A DNA stretch of 46,458 nucleotides. It comes from Gammaproteobacteria bacterium (GTDB taxonomy: Bacteria > Pseudomonadota > Gammaproteobacteria > SZUA-140). The stretch lies in contig QIGV01000072.1 in assembly GCA_003230085.1 (NCBI GenBank), forward strand, positions 1-46,458. The letters are read 5' to 3'. The notes under the pieces were generated by a model. The model was not told where the DNA came from, searched no databases, and saw nothing but the letters and a program-made list of their open reading frames with translations. Below are positions 44,947-46,458 of the stretch, one piece after another. Position 1 is the first letter of the stretch; every line of letters starts with the position of its first letter. Made by a program: the position numbers and the translations under genes.

Positions 44947-46458
44947 TCAGTGGCTCCATTTCCAGTTGCGAATCTCGGGCATATCTTCCCCGTAAGTGGT
45001 GATATAGGTTTTATGCTCAATGAGTTTATCGCGCATTTGCTGCTTCAGATAGGCGGCCGATGGACCCAGCTTTGCGACACGGTCAATCACATCCTGCACC
45101 AGGTGATAGCGATCCAGATCATTCCTGACCACCATATCAAATGGTGTGGTAGTGGTGCCCTCCTCCTTGAAACCCCGCACATGCAGATGATGATGACACA
45201 GGCGTCGGTAAGTCAGGCGATGGATCAACCAGGGGTAACCATGATAGGCAAAGATCACAGGAACATTAGAGGGAAACAGATCATTAAAATCAGCATCTGG
45301 CAAACCATGGGGATGTTCACTGGACGGCTGCAATGTCATCAAGTCCACGACATTAATAACCCGCACCTTTAAATCCGGTAGATGGTGGCGCAGTATATCC
45401 ACTGCGGCCAACATTTCGATGGTGGGCACATCCCCTGCCGCTGCCATCACAACATCCGGGATGCCGTCCTGATCATTACCCGCCCACTCCCAGATGCCGA
45501 TCCCGGCGATGCAGTGCCTGACGGCCTCATCCATATCCAGCCACTGAAGTTGGGGCTGCTTACCGGCCACAATAACATTCACAAAATTTCGGCTGCGTAA
45601 GCACTTATCCGTGACAGCCAACAACGTGTTGGCATCCGGTGGCAGATAGACCCGAATGATATCCGCTTTTTTATTGACCACATGATCGATAAAGCCGGGG
45701 TCCTGGTGAGAAAACCCGTTATGGTCCTGGCGCCAGACGTGAGAGGTCAGCAGATAGTTAAGTGATGCAATGGGCTGTCGCCAGGGAATTTCAGTGCTGG
45801 TCACCTTGAGCCATTTGGCATGCTGGTTAAACATGGAATCAATGATATGAATAAAGGCCTCATAGCAGGAAAACAGGCCATGCCGTCCGGTGAGCAAATA
45901 ACCTTCCAGCCATCCCTGACAGGTATGTTCACTAAGAATCTCCATCACCCGACCGTCAGTGGCCAGATGATCATCCTCGGGCAGTGTCTCAGCCTGCCAG
46001 GCCCGGCCGGTCACCTCAAACAAGGCACCGAGACGGTTGGAGGCCGTTTCGTCGGGGCCAAAAATACGGAAATTACGACTTTCCTGATTGAGCTGCATCA
46101 CATCCCGTAACAACTGCCCCATGGCTCGCGTCGCCTCACCCAGGCACTGACCGGGATGATCTACCGCCAGCGCATATGCCCTGAAGTCCGGCATCCTGAG
46201 ATCCTTCAACAGCTTGCCGCCATTGGTGTGCGGATTGGCGCCCATCCGCAGCGCTCCCTGTGGCGCCAGCGCTGCCAGTTCCGGGATCAGAGCCCCACGT
46301 TCATCGAAAAGTAATTCAGGCTGGTATGACTTCAACCATTGCTCAAGCAGTTTGAGGTGTTCGGGTTTGCTAGCAAGTTCTCCAAAAGGCACCTGATGGG
46401 AACGCCAGTAGTCTTCGGTTTTTTGGCCATCCACTTCCCTGGGACCGGTCCAGCCCTT
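44947..46458 (-). CDS. xfp: Phosphoketolase (partial, C-terminal part)
   Basis: Splits xylulose 5-phosphate and/or fructose 6-phosphate with phosphate to acetyl phosphate and a shorter sugar phosphate, using thiamine diphosphate. About 503 of the usual 790-800 residues are inside. The frame runs off the right edge, where KGWTGPREV is the conserved mid-protein motif, so the 46434 start of the ORF track is an internal [22 protein letters not shown] and [15 protein letters not shown] are diagnostic. It precedes glgP on the same strand with no terminator between. Phosphorylase and phosphoketolase together would turn glycogen into acetyl phosphate. Confidence 0.95.
   Translation of the reverse strand, partial: KGWTGPREVDGQKTEDYWRSHQVPFGELASKPEHLKLLEQWLKSYQPELLFDERGALIPELAALAPQGALRMGANPHTNGGKLLKDLRMPDFRAYALAVDHPGQCLGEATRAMGQLLRDVMQLNQESRNFRIFGPDETASNRLGALFEVTGRAWQAETLPEDDHLATDGRVMEILSEHTCQGWLEGYLLTGRHGLFSCYEAFIHIIDSMFNQHAKWLKVTSTEIPWRQPIASLNYLLTSHVWRQDHNGFSHQDPGFIDHVVNKKADIIRVYLPPDANTLLAVTDKCLRSRNFVNVIVAGKQPQLQWLDMDEAVRHCIAGIGIWEWAGNDQDGIPDVVMAAAGDVPTIEMLAAVDILRHHLPDLKVRVINVVDLMTLQPSSEHPHGLPDADFNDLFPSNVPVIFAYHGYPWLIHRLTYRRLCHHHLHVRGFKEEGTTTTPFDMVVRNDLDRYHLVQDVIDRVAKLGPSAAYLKQQMRDKLIEHKTYITTYGEDMPEIRNWKWSH

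Overview
The window comes from a gammaproteobacterium. The block miaA-hfq-hflX-hflK-hflC-DUF2065-hisZ-purA is the classic gammaproteobacterial order, and the HflX and Hfq sequences read close to enteric ones. A rhodoquinone-type methyltransferase, a cytochrome-porin fusion, a SulP transporter and a P1B copper ATPase suggest a respiratory-versatile environmental bacterium, perhaps a chemolithotroph. That lifestyle is inference only.

Layout. 0.1-3 kb: pgl and glgX (pentose phosphate and glycogen). 3.0-3.8 kb: a RAYT/Y1 transposase gene inside 25-bp inverted repeats. 3.8-5.9 kb: SulP transporter and a small membrane protein. 6-13.8 kb: the conserved purA-to-miaA block on the minus strand. 13.95-17.4 kb: a giant PilZ-DUF1631-GGDEF-EAL c-di-GMP protein with degenerate catalytic motifs. 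17.4-18.5 kb: zapE broken by a 13-bp tandem duplication. 18.7-22.5 kb: merR, copper P-type ATPase and ICMT-family methyltransferase as one operon. 22.5-25 kb: RquA-like methyltransferase, a small cytochrome c and a Cyc2-like cytochrome-porin. 25-29.3 kb: RND exporter and acyl-CoA dehydrogenase. 29.4-32.9 kb: prpBCD methylcitrate genes. 33-36.7 kb: mtfA, psiE-like, DUF2231, DedA and DUF4396 genes. 37.2-39.3 kb: an unrecognised 402-aa protein with an alpha/beta hydrolase. 39.3-46.5 kb, minus strand: phosphoketolase (cut by the window end), then a long operon of alpha-glucan phosphorylase, YHS protein, CxxCH membrane protein, membrane AlbA_2 protein, phospholipase D and a lycopene-cyclase-domain protein.

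The most interesting signal is regulatory. Three promoters share -35 TTGACC, an abnormally long 20-bp spacer carrying a 21-bp ACC...GGT dyad, and a TAnAnT- or TACATT-type -10. They lie upstream of the merR-copper ATPase operon, the alpha-glucan phosphorylase operon and the DUF4396 gene. This is the architecture used by MerR-family activators. The simplest reading is that the window's own MerR protein, whose usual metal-loop cysteines are replaced by acidic residues, links copper-type efflux to storage-glucan breakdown, membrane-lipid genes and uncharacterised membrane proteins. A degenerate relative of the same site precedes pgl-glgX.

No tRNA, rRNA or CRISPR array was seen.
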